Part shown: positions 26,901-35,538 of the stretch, piece after piece
Layout of the letters: every line of letters begins with the position of its first letter
How positions within the stretch are numbered: the first letter of the stretch is position 1
Assembly (NCBI RefSeq): GCF_000152745.1
Contig: NZ_CH672428.1
Span: 616,916-680,915 of the forward strand
DNA: 64,000 bases
Source of the DNA: Oceanicaulis sp. HTCC2633
GTDB taxonomy: Bacteria > Pseudomonadota > Alphaproteobacteria > Caulobacterales > Maricaulaceae
Reading direction: 5' to 3'
Translations under genes and position numbers: made by a program
Notes under the pieces: generated by a model
Seen by the model: the letters and a program-made list of their open reading frames with translations, nothing else
The model's database searches: none
What the model was told of the DNA's origin: nothing

Positions 26901-27265
26901 ATGCGGACGCCATCTCGGATCTGGCGCTGATCGTAGACGACCGCGAGTCCTCCACCCTGCTCGGTTCGGGCACGCTGACGCTGGCTCGCCGGTTCGGCAC
27001 GGATGAATCCTGGTGGGCGCCCTCGCTGCGCGTGGGTTACCGCGGCGAGTTCTCCAGCTCCGGCGGCGAAACCACGGCCCAGTTTGGCCAGGATGGCAAT
27101 CCATTCACCCTGCGCTCTGAACAACTGGCCAATTCCGGCGCCCTGCTGGGGTTTGGCCTGAGCGCAGGCTCGAACTACTCCACCTTCACGTTCGCGTATG
27201 ATGCGGATGTCCGTGACGACTTCGTCCGACATGTCGCCCGTCTGGTCATCCGACTGACATTCTAG
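23918..27265 (+). CDS. Large autotransporter (type Va secretion) with acidic beta-helix-like passenger
   Basis: This 1115-residue protein has a signal peptide (MRRSLLAAVSLSALIATPAW, cleaved after WA near residue 23). The passenger of about 780 residues is rich in Asp, Gly and Asn, with many short strands of the beta-helix kind. The last 270 residues form an autotransporter barrel (GVWIQEFGYYADRSSTAFGP onward) ending in the aromatic signature RLVIRLTF. Two Asp-rich stretches at about 80-145 (INDRDGDGDP, DADNDGEVDDPDGE) resemble calcium-binding loops. It is probably an adhesin or surface protein; no protease or lipase motif is visible. The ATG at 23918 has CGGAG upstream and gives a clean signal peptide. 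The TamA-like gene at the left edge belongs to the machinery that could assemble it. Confidence 0.88.
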   Translation: MRRSLLAAVSLSALIATPAWADEEINDERTEPVETADADGAGNADNIVIGSNGRVTLIGVPGPAVHVNSNNDLTTQNGSIIRINDRDGDGDPVSVDGAVGIQVDPGVEGDISHGGRIVLDDSDDPADLGTDDLVDADNDGEVDDPDGEADGAFAQDQNKTGLLIGAVDGDYNPVAGQDAVTGDVAITSTGAIVVQGQNSFGVRAVTAIDGDFFSDGSVTVTGENSRGISLEDDVSGNVEIISVNTVSPGGNAVVVEGDVGGGVRANGTVSAHGYRTTTRYRENLMVLFENEEEAAARGDVADNLDSGSAFLVAGSVADGVFISTSGTIQAYTGGGAALELRPDEDGTGDQVIGEVSLPDDYTTNRTDDDDEGDQLGYAVVNEGTIANNAVFDGKDATAFLVVGRDDNGVLRSVILGAGGVMNTRTVTATAYDGTARAMHFGAGAQADTILNSGVLRAAAVLGHEEDGFADDAYGAGRAIALDLDENSQIRRILNEAGNINATITGGGQSAIAIRSNDDSLDEIRNSGIISAVAGGLEDGFSRDDMEILAIDARNNDGGLAIIQEQAYDDEGEPISTPSITGDILLGDGDDRVEINAGSITGDISFGLGADVLVINNGSLNGAVSDADGHLVLDVTNGEIGLTGTDALALRDAIFRNGGVLEVVIDAQDRTNAFLNASGDVTFEEGSSLSVGLGDVIGAGGTFEIITAGTLSIADEAGTLTTTESPYLYNATLARSSEDENKILLTLELKTADELGMHVNQAAAYDEALAAFETIESLGAAFAGLRTAEEFYGAYDQLLPEYAASAIQFALASNDAAAGALQGRLRNARLAPDDLAGVWIQEFGYYADRSSTAFGPGYRGQGVGLAVGLDRPVGPFYAVGLQLVGAASEIEETNGFDQPMVSMTGQIGGYAALNLGGFDISGNVGLGYDYFETDREIRIGDFTALTSADWSGWHATASFQAGRDIAFGKWVLRPEADLTYVTLFESGYSETTSGTNADAISDLALIVDDRESSTLLGSGTLTLARRFGTDESWWAPSLRVGYRGEFSSSGGETTAQFGQDGNPFTLRSEQLANSGALLGFGLSAGSNYSTFTFAYDADVRDDFVRHVARLVIRLTF

Positions 27266-27360
27266 AACAACTTCACATAGATGCATTGCACGCATCAGGG
27301 GAGTCTGGTAAGGATAATTCGTCTTCCTGTCCTGACCCCATGCATTGACGGCGAAGACAT

Positions 27361-27445
27361 GGGTCGGCGCGTATGACGCAGGCGCGCCGACCCCACGCTT
27401 CCCCTCGCACACGAAACGCGCACGCTTGCACAGGCGTGCGTTTTT
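27361..27445 (+). terminator. Two stacked hairpins, the second an intrinsic terminator
   Basis: The first is a perfect 11-bp inverted repeat (27361-27371 with 27383-27393). The second is a 7-bp stem (27419-27425 with 27434-27440) followed by five Ts. They lie 95-180 bases after the autotransporter stop. They may simply end that message, or form the 3' end of a small RNA in the 238-base gap. Confidence 0.7.
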
Positions 27446-27503
27446 CATTTGGCGCCCGTCAGGGTTTCACTGCCGGTTAACCGTGTGAGAGCAGAGTGCG
27501 GAC

Positions 27504-28112
27504 ATGGTGATCCGGTCCGTCATTCTTGGCCTTGTTGGTCTTGTTCTTCTGTCAGGCTGCGCGTCCGGCCCGCCTGATCAGGTTCATGACGCCTGCCTCA
27601 TCTTGCAGGACAATCGCAGCTGGTGGCGGGATCTGCAGCGAACTGAACGGCGCTGGGGCATTTCGCCCGGCACCCAGCTCGCCTTCCTGAAAAAGGAATC
27701 CAGCTTCAATCGTCATGCGCGACCGGCGCGGAGACGCCTGCTGGGCGTCATTCCCGGCGCCCGTCCCTCTTCCGCCTATGGCTATGCGCAGGCGCTCAAC
27801 AGCACCTGGGACTGGTATCGCGAGGACACGGGACGGCGGGGGGCGGACCGCGACGACTTTGGCGACGCCGTGGACTTTATCGGCTGGTATGCGAGCAAAT
27901 CCCAGCGCCTCTCGGGCATAGCCCTAGATGATCCCTATTCGCTCTATCTGGCCTATCACGAAGGTCATGGGGGCTTTAACCGGCGCACCTATCGCAACAA
28001 GGACTGGCTGCTGCGTGCGGCCCGAACCGTGCAGACAGATGCAGAGCGATACGATTCCCAGATCCGCCGCTGCGAGCGTCGCCTCAACCGCGGACTGATC
28101 CCGTTCTTCTAG
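27504..28112 (+). CDS. Lytic transglycosylase-like lipoprotein
   Basis: This 202-residue protein has a lipoprotein signal (LVLLSGCASG, Cys at about 19). An SLT-type lysozyme fold follows: the catalytic Glu is in AFLKKESSFN, then SSAYGYAQALNSTWDWY and YLAYHEGHGGFNRRTY, which match the family core. It should cleave the peptidoglycan glycan strand from the periplasmic face of a membrane. This short form is common in alphaproteobacteria. It ends 3 bases from the convergent ACT-domain gene. Confidence 0.85.
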   Translation: MVIRSVILGLVGLVLLSGCASGPPDQVHDACLILQDNRSWWRDLQRTERRWGISPGTQLAFLKKESSFNRHARPARRRLLGVIPGARPSSAYGYAQALNSTWDWYREDTGRRGADRDDFGDAVDFIGWYASKSQRLSGIALDDPYSLYLAYHEGHGGFNRRTYRNKDWLLRAARTVQTDAERYDSQIRRCERRLNRGLIPFF

Positions 28113-28115
28113 CGA

Positions 28116-28520
28116 CTAGGATCGCGCCGCACGGGAAAGCGCCTGCAGCACCTCAAGCGCATCCCGCGCCCTGTCCTCAGCCACAAAGACATGGTCATGG
28201 TGAAGCGCCGCCACGACATTGGCGCTGATCCCGCGCTCTGACAGGGCCTGAGCGATGCTCGCCGTCAAACCCACTGCCTCCAATGCGGAATGCACGCTGA
28301 GTGTGATCCGACGACAGATATGGATCGGTTCAAGCCCCAATGTCTCCAGATCATCAAGCAGAGCGATGATCGAGACTCCCTCCTCCTCCCGGAATGTCGC
28401 GAAAGCGATCTCGCACAGCGTTTCTGTCAGCATATCCAGCCTGGCATAGGCGTAGGGATGAGGGTCGAGCACCGGCTCGAGCCCCTCGAGCAGGGCTTGC
28501 AGATCCGTCAGAGGCTTCAT
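28116..28520 (-). CDS. ACT-domain protein (DUF2241 type)
   Basis: This is a 134-residue cytoplasmic protein. The N-terminal part (TDLQALLEGLEPVLDPHPYA) and middle (CEIAFATFREEEGVSIIALL) form a DUF2241 domain. The C-terminal part (LSVHSALEAVGLTASIAQAL, then GISANVVAALHHDHVFV) is an ACT fold, a small-molecule sensing module. The start at 28520 is chosen because the family begins there and GGAAAG lies upstream; an in-frame ATG at 28568 is less likely. It is divergent from parE. Confidence 0.85.
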   Translation of the reverse strand: MKPLTDLQALLEGLEPVLDPHPYAYARLDMLTETLCEIAFATFREEEGVSIIALLDDLETLGLEPIHICRRITLSVHSALEAVGLTASIAQALSERGISANVVAALHHDHVFVAEDRARDALEVLQALSRAARS

Positions 28521-28605
28521 CGCGTCAAGCTTTCCACATGGCATTGCGGTGCAGGCTGCTTCGCCCACTACACGCCGGGCCGGGCGTGAGGCAAGTTACG
28601 CTGTG

Positions 28606-30744
28606 ATGGCTGATGATTCGCAAGACGATCTGTTTTCCGCTCCGTCCGCGCCCAAAGGGCCGGCCTCCCCGTCCGCGCCGCGTGTGACGACGCCTGATCC
28701 CGCGCCTGCTGCTCAATCGACAGCGGAACCGCCCCGGCAAACGCCGCCCGCGCCTCCGCCCGCCGCACCGAAACCCGCCGCTCCCATCCCGGCCGCCTCT
28801 GCGGAGAACAAGGGGTATGACGCCTCCTCGATCGAGGTGCTCGAGGGCCTGGAGCCGGTCCGCAAGCGTCCGGGCATGTATATCGGCGGCACCGATGAGC
28901 GGGCGCTGCATCACCTGTTTGCAGAAATCCTCGACAACTCGATGGATGAAGCCGTGGCCGGCCATGCCGACCGCATCGAAGTCACAATGGATGAGGATGG
29001 CTTCGTCTCCGTAAGCGATAACGGTCGGGGCATCCCCGTCGATCCGCATCCCAAGTTTCCCGACAAATCCGCGCTCGAAGTCGTGCTGACCACGCTTCAC
29101 GCAGGTGGCAAATTCTCAGACAAGGCCTACCAGACCGCCGGCGGCCTTCACGGGGTGGGCGTGTCCGTGGTGAACGCCCTGTCCGAGTTGGTCGAGGTCG
29201 AGGTGGCGCGCGACAAGACACTCTGGCGTCAGGTCTATGTGCGCGGGATTCCCCAGGGCCCGGTCGAAAAGGTCGGCGGCGCGCCGAACCGGCGCGGCAC
29301 CACTGTTCGATTCAAGCCTGATCCGGAAATCTTCGGCCCGCGCGCCATTCTTAAGGCGCCGCGCATCTTCAACATGGCGCGCGCCAAGGCGTTCTTGCGC
29401 CGTGGCGTGCAGATCCGCTGGAAATGCCCCGAAAGCCTCGTTGAAGGAACGGACATTCCGGCTGAAACCACCCTCGCCTTCCCGGGCGGTCTCGCTGACC
29501 GGCTCGTCGAGCTCACACCGGGCGCAGCTCTGGTCACCGACCAGTTCGCGGGCCGCGTCGAGCGTGACGGACGGATGGGCGCCGTGGAATGGGCGGTCGC
29601 GTTTTCCGAGAACGGTTTCGGTCCCGATGACAGCTTCTGCCAGAGCTTCTGCAACACCGTCCCCACACCTATGGGTGGAACGCACGAACAAGGCCTGCGA
29701 TCCGCCCTGTCCAAGGGCCTTCGCGCCTATGGCGAGCTCGCCAATGTGAAGAAAGCCGCCCAGATCACGGCTGATGATGTGATGGGCGGCGCCGGCGTTC
29801 TGATATCGGTCTTCATCAAGGATCCCGAATTCCAGGGACAGACCAAGGACAGGCTGTCCACCGCCGAGGCGGGCCGTCTGGTCGAACAGGCCATTCGCGA
29901 CCAGTTCGATCACTGGCTGGCGGGCCGTCCCAAGGACGCTGCGCGTCTCGTGGAATGGGCGGTTGATCGGGCTGAGGACCGGCTCAAGCGCAAGCGCGAG
30001 AAAGAGGTCAAGCGCCAGTCCGCCACCCGCAAGCTGCGCCTGCCGGGCAAGCTGGCGGATTGTTCCCAGAATTCCGCCGAAGGCGCCGAGCTGTTCCTGG
30101 TCGAGGGTGATTCTGCAGGCGGCTCCGCCAAACAGGCGCGCGACCGGAAGACCCAGGCCATCCTGCCCCTGCGCGGCAAGATCCTGAACGTTGCGTCGGC
30201 CACCGCGGACAAGATCGCCGCCAATCAGGAAATCTCTGACCTCCTGCTGGCGCTCGGCGTGCAGCCGGGCAAGAAATTCGACCTTGAGGACCTTCGCTAT
30301 GAGCGCGTCATCATCATGTGTGACGCCGATGTGGACGGCGCTCACATTGCTGCGCTCCTGGCGACCTTCTTCTACAAATTCCTGCCTGGCCTGATTGAAT
30401 CTGGCAGGCTCTTCATGGCCCAGCCGCCGCTCTACCGCCTGACCCAGGGCGGCAAGACGCTCTATGCCCAGGATGATGTCGAGAAGGACCGCCTTCTGGA
30501 GACGGCCTTCAAGAAGGGCAAGGTTGAAGTCGGCCGCTTCAAAGGTCTGGGTGAAATGACCCCGCCCCAGCTCAAATCCACCACAATGCTGCCGGAGAGC
30601 CGGTCGCTGGCGCGGGTCGTCGTGACGCCTGAAATGCGCGAAAGCGCCGATGCGCTGGTGGAAACCCTGATGGGCAAGAAACCTGAACTGCGCTTCCAGT
30701 TCATTCAGGACAATGCTCCCTTCGTGGAAGACGTGGACGTCTAG
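28606..30744 (+). CDS. parE: DNA topoisomerase IV subunit B
   Basis: This 712-residue enzyme subunit has the GHKL ATPase motifs EILDNSMDEAV, SDNGRGIPVD and GGLHGVGVSVVNALS. It has a TOPRIM domain with EGDSAGGSAKQARDRKTQAI and DADVDGAHIAALL. It lacks the insert of enterobacterial GyrB, and the PGMYIGGTDERALHH region is typical of ParE. The first 65 residues are a Pro/Ala-rich low-complexity extension not needed for the fold. It pairs with ParC (not in this window) to unlink daughter chromosomes. Confidence 0.96.
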   Translation: MADDSQDDLFSAPSAPKGPASPSAPRVTTPDPAPAAQSTAEPPRQTPPAPPPAAPKPAAPIPAASAENKGYDASSIEVLEGLEPVRKRPGMYIGGTDERALHHLFAEILDNSMDEAVAGHADRIEVTMDEDGFVSVSDNGRGIPVDPHPKFPDKSALEVVLTTLHAGGKFSDKAYQTAGGLHGVGVSVVNALSELVEVEVARDKTLWRQVYVRGIPQGPVEKVGGAPNRRGTTVRFKPDPEIFGPRAILKAPRIFNMARAKAFLRRGVQIRWKCPESLVEGTDIPAETTLAFPGGLADRLVELTPGAALVTDQFAGRVERDGRMGAVEWAVAFSENGFGPDDSFCQSFCNTVPTPMGGTHEQGLRSALSKGLRAYGELANVKKAAQITADDVMGGAGVLISVFIKDPEFQGQTKDRLSTAEAGRLVEQAIRDQFDHWLAGRPKDAARLVEWAVDRAEDRLKRKREKEVKRQSATRKLRLPGKLADCSQNSAEGAELFLVEGDSAGGSAKQARDRKTQAILPLRGKILNVASATADKIAANQEISDLLLALGVQPGKKFDLEDLRYERVIIMCDADVDGAHIAALLATFFYKFLPGLIESGRLFMAQPPLYRLTQGGKTLYAQDDVEKDRLLETAFKKGKVEVGRFKGLGEMTPPQLKSTTMLPESRSLARVVVTPEMRESADALVETLMGKKPELRFQFIQDNAPFVEDVDV

Positions 30745-30899
30745 GCTCCATACCGGCCCATTGATCGACAGCCTTCATCGCTAGCGGGAAGAGTCTCGAC
30801 CCGGGACTCGCCTATGGGTTGTTTTTCGATTAACGTCATTCTCCTGACAGGCGCGCGCCCTCTGCGCGTGTGATCAGGGTCTGGCGCATCGGAGGCCCC

Positions 30900-31691
30900 A
30901 TGACGGCACGTCTCTTCTTGATCTTCATGGCATTCACCCTGCTTCTCGGTGGATCGCAGGCGCTTGCACAGGATGACGAGCCGCCCCGAGCGGACGAGTA
31001 CCAGACGAGAACCGATTTTCTGGCGTGCCGCGGCAATGGGTATGCGCTGTGCTATTATTCGGGGCCCTCTGGCGAACAGCCCACAAAGGTCGGGACCACA
31101 TCCCCGCCACTGCCCTGCAATCCCAATATTTCCAATACTGCGGCGTGTACCTGTTACGCCCTGCCGGATGGCCGCTATCAAGGCGAGCAAACCTGGAACT
31201 ATGTTGAAGTCGGCTCGATCCTCAATGAAACGGTTCGCGAGCTGACGATCGCACGTTGCGGCGAGACCGGCGAACGCTGTCTCAATCTGTACTCGCTACA
31301 CCATGACTGCCGGGAGCCGGACGGAGTCATAGCTGCCCGGGCCGAGTGCGAGCAGGCGCCTGTATGCGGCTTTCTGGGCAATCCCGCGGAGGGCGTGCCC
31401 CAGACACTGTACCCGGAATTGGGCGATGCAGTCCTGATCTCGACATTCTCATTCGCCTATCGGGACGTGCATGAGCTCGGAACGACCGATTGCACCCAGC
31501 TTGAGTCGGCCTCCTATGCCGGCTGCATGACTGCTCCATGCCGGGCGGATGAGAATGGGCTGACCAGCTGCGAATGTCCGGTTTATCAAGGCCCCTATCA
31601 GGTCGGGCAGCGCTATCCCGAACTTCAGTGCACGCTCGACGCCCATATCTGGTCCGCCGCCTATCACGAGACCTCCGACGCCGAAGAGTGA
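30900..31691 (+). CDS. Secreted cysteine-rich protein of unknown function
   Basis: This 263-residue protein has a signal peptide (MTARLFLIFMAFTLLLGGSQALAQ over its first 24 residues). The mature part contains about 18 cysteines, in pairs such as TACTCYA and CMTAPC...CECP. This suggests several disulfides in the periplasm or outside the cell. GGAGG lies 5 bases before the ATG. It stands alone between parE and a strong terminator. I recognise no domain. Confidence 0.75.
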   Translation: MTARLFLIFMAFTLLLGGSQALAQDDEPPRADEYQTRTDFLACRGNGYALCYYSGPSGEQPTKVGTTSPPLPCNPNISNTAACTCYALPDGRYQGEQTWNYVEVGSILNETVRELTIARCGETGERCLNLYSLHHDCREPDGVIAARAECEQAPVCGFLGNPAEGVPQTLYPELGDAVLISTFSFAYRDVHELGTTDCTQLESASYAGCMTAPCRADENGLTSCECPVYQGPYQVGQRYPELQCTLDAHIWSAAYHETSDAEE

Positions 31692-31709
31692 TTCCCCTCG
31701 GTGTAAATC

Positions 31710-31743
31710 TGCGGGCCCTCCCAGGGAGGGCCCGCATTTTTTT
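31710..31743 (+). terminator. Intrinsic terminator, shared by convergent genes
   Basis: A perfect 12-bp stem (31710-31721 with 31725-31736) followed by seven Ts. Its T run overlaps the stop codon of the convergent beta-lactamase gene. Confidence 0.92.
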
Positions 31744-32593
31744 ACGGATGTGCGTACGAGGTGGCGTCGGTCAGCAATCGCTCCGCCATTTGTCGGCGAA
31801 AGAGCCTGACATCATCAAAGCTGGATGCTTCGGCATGGAGAGCGAAAACGATCGGGGCTCGCTCCTCCCGAACCAGATAGCCGACATACCAGCCCTCATA
31901 GCGGCCATCCTGGTCGGTCAGCACAACCGGGCCTGCGCCCGTCTTGCCATGAAGCTCGCCATCAGGGCGCTGGCCTGCGAGAGACACCTCATCAAGCGCT
32001 GCGAGGCTCGCTTCACTGACGCCAAGCTCTCGCTTCAGAAGATGCTCGAGAAAATTGATCTGCTCTCTGGGAGAGATTTCCAGCGTATGGTCGAGCCAGA
32101 ACCGGTCCGAGCCGTCTGCGACTTCTGCATCCCCATACGACCAGGCCGGCAGGATGTCCTGATAGATGTCCGTCCCGATCTCGAGCGCCAGATCCTGGAA
32201 CGCCCAGGCGGCCGACCGGACAAAGGCGCTTCTCAGGGTCTGGTCCTGCCGCCAGTCCTCTGGCCAATAGCTGGCGGGCGGACGCTGGGCCGAGTCCCAG
32301 GGCAGCTCAGTGTCGAGGCTCTCCGCCGCCCCGGTTTCAAGCGCAATGACCAGATTGGGAATCTTGAAGGTCGACCACGGACCACGACGATGATCCGGCT
32401 CACTGCCCTCCAGGATATGTGTTTCGCCAGTTTCCAGATCCCGGGCAATGAAACTGATCTGCCGATCTCCGATAAACTCGAGATGGGGTTGGCGACTGAT
32501 CCTGATTTCCGACGGCGCCTGCTGCGCCCAACCTGACGCGCTTGCGGTCAGGCCGAGAAACAGCGCGCACAGGCCAATAGATGCAGATTTCAT
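31742..32593 (-). CDS. Class D (OXA-type) beta-lactamase-like protein, divergent
   Basis: This 283-residue exported protein (signal peptide to about residue 24) has the class D active-site Ser74 and Lys77 in STFK, the region WPEDWRQDQTLRSAFVRSAA, YGD at 153-155, Trp166 in FWLDHTLEISPREQ, and KTG at 217-219 (HGKTGAG). Class D enzymes usually have S-x-Val and YGN; here these are Ser127-Ala-Ala129 and YGD. Serine hydrolysis of beta-lactams is plausible, but the Val-to-Ala change next to the carboxylated lysine may alter activity. The start at 32593 has a GGGG site and gives a clean signal peptide. No regulator gene is adjacent. Confidence 0.85.
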   Translation of the reverse strand: MKSASIGLCALFLGLTASASGWAQQAPSEIRISRQPHLEFIGDRQISFIARDLETGETHILEGSEPDHRRGPWSTFKIPNLVIALETGAAESLDTELPWDSAQRPPASYWPEDWRQDQTLRSAFVRSAAWAFQDLALEIGTDIYQDILPAWSYGDAEVADGSDRFWLDHTLEISPREQINFLEHLLKRELGVSEASLAALDEVSLAGQRPDGELHGKTGAGPVVLTDQDGRYEGWYVGYLVREERAPIVFALHAEASSFDDVRLFRRQMAERLLTDATSYAHP

Positions 32594-32798
32594 AGGTCGT
32601 CCCCTGTGATGAAGTCTGTGGGGTGTCTCACTGCAAAGGGGCGAAGACGAGGCGGAAATGGCGCCATTGAGGGGGAGCCGGGTCGAACCGCCTTTCGGGG
32701 TTATCAAGTAACACCTTCCCTCACCCCTTCAAATTAAGCCAGTCTGCGGCTTCGCGATCCGCGCCTCACGACCGGCGCGATAATAAGGGGAGAGTTCC

Positions 32799-34223
32799 GT
32801 GCACAGAACACTGAAGGCGCTCGGCGCGTCGATAGCGGCCTTGTCCGTTGTCGGCCTCGCCGCGTGCTCAAACGACACCAGCTCCGGATCGGATCAGAAC
32901 GGCGATGTCGATGTCGTCCGCTATGATCCCAATCCGTTTCCGAGCACCTATGAACCGGTCCCGTCCGGCGTGACGCTCCTGACGGGCGCCACGGTCTTCG
33001 ACGGCGTGGGCGGTCAGCTCGAGAACACGGATATCCTGATCGAGAACGGGCGCATCGCAGCGATCGGTTCAGGCCTGTCCGCGCCAGAGGGCGCCAGCGT
33101 TATCGACGCTCGGGGCCGGTTCATCACGCCCGGCGTCGTGGACATTCACTCACACCTCGGGGTGTATCCCTCCCCCAGCGTGAACGCGCACTCTGATGGC
33201 AACGAAGCTGTGGCGCCCGTCACCGCCGAAGTCTGGGCCGAGCATAGCGTCTGGCCCCAGGATCCCGGCTTTGATACCGCGCTGGCCTCCGGCGTGACCA
33301 CGCTGCATATCCTGCCCGGGTCCGCGAACCTGTTTGGCGGACGCGGCGTCACGCTGCGCAATGTGCCCTCGCGGACCATGCAGGGCATGAAGTTTCCGGA
33401 CGCGCCCTATACGCTGAAAATGGCCTGTGGCGAAAACCCCAAGCGCGTTTACGGCAACCGCGGCGGTCCCGCCACCCGCATGGGCAATCTCGCCGGTTAC
33501 CGGCAAGCCTGGCAGCAGGCGAGCGATTACCGTCAGAGCTGGCACGAATACTGGGAGGCCGCCGAGGCGGGCGAGGATGTCGATCCGCCCACCCGCAATT
33601 TCGAGCTCGACACGCTGATGGGCGTGCTCGAAGGGGAAATCCTGGTCCAGATGCACTGCTATCGCGCCGATGAAATGGCGATGATCCTCGATCTCGCCGA
33701 GGAGTTCGACTACCAGGTCACCACCTTCCATCACGCTGTGGAGGCCTACAAGATTCCTGACCTCCTGGCCGAGCACAACACGTGCGCCGCCGTATGGGCG
33801 GACTGGGGCGGCTTCAAGATGGAGGCCTATGACTCCATCCGTGAGAACCTGCCGCTCACCCATGCGGGCGGGGCCTGCGCCATGATCCATTCGGACTCCG
33901 ATCTCGGCATCCAGCGCCTCAATCACGAAGTCGCCAAAGCCCTGTCGGATGGGCGCCGGATGGGCATCGAGATCTCCGATGCCGAGGCCGTGAGCTGGTT
34001 CACATCGAACCCGGCCCGCGCTCTGGGAATCTTCGACCAGACGGGCTCCATCGAGGAAGGCAAGCGCGCCGACCTCGTCCTGTGGTCCGGTCACCCGTTC
34101 TCCAGTTATGCGCTGGCGGACAACGTCTATATCGACGGCGCGCTGATGTTCGACCGCGCCGATCCCGAGCGTCGCACCGTGCGCGACTTCATGCTCGGCC
34201 AACCCGGTGAAGGAGACTACTGA
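32799..34223 (+). CDS. Exported amidohydrolase lipoprotein
   Basis: This 474-residue protein begins with a lipoprotein signal (VGLAACSNDT, Cys at about 24). It is an amidohydrolase of the imidazolonepropionase-like group: the HxH metal motif is in VVDIHSHLGVYPS, then further histidines in LVQMHCYRADE and TTFHHAVEAYKIP and the acidic ligand in MIHSDSDLG. This set supports an active metal site. The substrate is unknown; related exported enzymes act on peptides or cyclic amides. It overlaps the second amidohydrolase by TGATG, and the pair is a recurring alphaproteobacterial and marine arrangement. Confidence 0.88.
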   Translation: MHRTLKALGASIAALSVVGLAACSNDTSSGSDQNGDVDVVRYDPNPFPSTYEPVPSGVTLLTGATVFDGVGGQLENTDILIENGRIAAIGSGLSAPEGASVIDARGRFITPGVVDIHSHLGVYPSPSVNAHSDGNEAVAPVTAEVWAEHSVWPQDPGFDTALASGVTTLHILPGSANLFGGRGVTLRNVPSRTMQGMKFPDAPYTLKMACGENPKRVYGNRGGPATRMGNLAGYRQAWQQASDYRQSWHEYWEAAEAGEDVDPPTRNFELDTLMGVLEGEILVQMHCYRADEMAMILDLAEEFDYQVTTFHHAVEAYKIPDLLAEHNTCAAVWADWGGFKMEAYDSIRENLPLTHAGGACAMIHSDSDLGIQRLNHEVAKALSDGRRMGIEISDAEAVSWFTSNPARALGIFDQTGSIEEGKRADLVLWSGHPFSSYALADNVYIDGALMFDRADPERRTVRDFMLGQPGEGDY

Positions 34224-35498
34224 TGAAAAAGCTCCTGACATCGCTTCTGCTGGCAGCGGCCGTCATCGCCCCCGCCAGCGCGCAGACGCTCGTCATCAAC
34301 AATGGCCGCGTGATCACCAACACCAGCACCGGCGTGATTGAGAACGGCGCCGTGGTGATCCGCGACGGCGTCATTGTCTCTGTGGGCGATTCCGGTGAGG
34401 TGCAGGATGACTCGATCGAAGTCATCGACGCCCAAGGCGGCTGGATTACGCCGGGCCTGTTCCATCCCCAGACCCAGCTCGGTCTGATCGAGGTGGGCGC
34501 CGAGCCTTCCACCCATGACGACGCCGCCGATGACAGCAGCTTCACCGCTGCGTGAATGTGGGGCGGACGGTTTCAACCCGTCCGCCACCCATATCGACTC
34601 GGCGCGCCTTGAAGGCGTCACCCGGTTTGCCGTTCATCCCACGACCGGCTCGGCCATTCTGGCCGGACGCGGCGCGCTGGCGGATGCGACGGGGTCGGAA
34701 GACAGCCTGTTTGCAACCCGCCAGTTCATGCTGGTGGACATGTCCCAGTCCGGGGGCCGCACAGCGGGCGGATCACGGACGGCGGCCTGGGCCTTCCTGC
34801 GCGCCGCCATCGAGGACGCCCGCTTCTATCCGGGGCGCTTCATGTCCCATCATGAAGGCGACGCCATTGACCGCTATGACGCAGCGGCGCTGGTCAGTGC
34901 GGTGCGGGGCGAAATCCCGCTGATCATGCTGATGGACCGGGCGGCGGATATCCGTCGCGCTATCGCCTTCGCCGATCAGTATCCCGCGATCCGAGTGATC
35001 ATCGCCGGCGGGGCTGAAGCGCATCTCGTGGCGGATGAACTCGCGGACGCCAGCATTCCGGTGATCTATGATCCCATGCGGAACCTGCCCGACAGCTTTG
35101 ACACCCTCGCCTCCACCAATGAAGGCGCGTCGATCCTGCACGAGGCGGGCGTCCAGCTCGCATACACCACGCTGGGCTCCGACCTCTACTTCAACCCGCG
35201 GCTTCTGGCCCAGCATGCCGGCATCGCCGTCGCGCACGGGGCCGACTGGGCGGACGCCTTCCGGGCGATCACGCTGACGCCGGCCGAGATCTATGGCGTC
35301 GGCGACCGCTTTGGCGCCCTGGCGTCCGGCTATGCGGCTGATGTGGTGGTCTGGGACGGTGACCCGCTGGAAGTGATGAGCGCGCCCACCAGCGTCATCA
35401 TCAATGGCGAGATCCAGAGCCTCGAAACCCGTCAGACCCGTCTGCGGGACCGCTATGCGGAGATCGTGGACGAGCATCAGTACGCCTACGAGCACTGA
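34223..35498 (+). pseudogene. Second exported amidohydrolase, disrupted by a frameshift
   Basis: The first 110 codons (signal peptide MKKLLTSLLLAAAVIAPASA, then TLVINNGRVITNTSTGVIEN) end at a TGA at 34553. The family sequence resumes in the +2 frame (DGFNPSATHIDSARLEGVTR) and runs to 35498. The break lies in GCTGCGTGAATGTGGGGCGG. A sense version would read roughly FTAALNVADGFNP, so a net +1 base change within about 10 bases is enough. It may be a real mutation or a base-calling error. The usual HxH metal motif is replaced by HPQTQ even in the intact part, so this paralogue was probably a degenerate partner of the first. Treating the second half as a separate gene from an ATG at 34515 is not supported. 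Confidence 0.85.
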
Positions 35499-35538
35499 TC
35501 GCGTCCCTTAAACGTCACACACTGGCGTTTAAGTCACA

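Noticed and set aside
34515-35498. Downstream half of the second amidohydrolase as an independent gene
   Set aside because: The protein lacks a signal peptide and begins in the middle of the fold; the first codons are out-of-frame translation of upstream family sequence.
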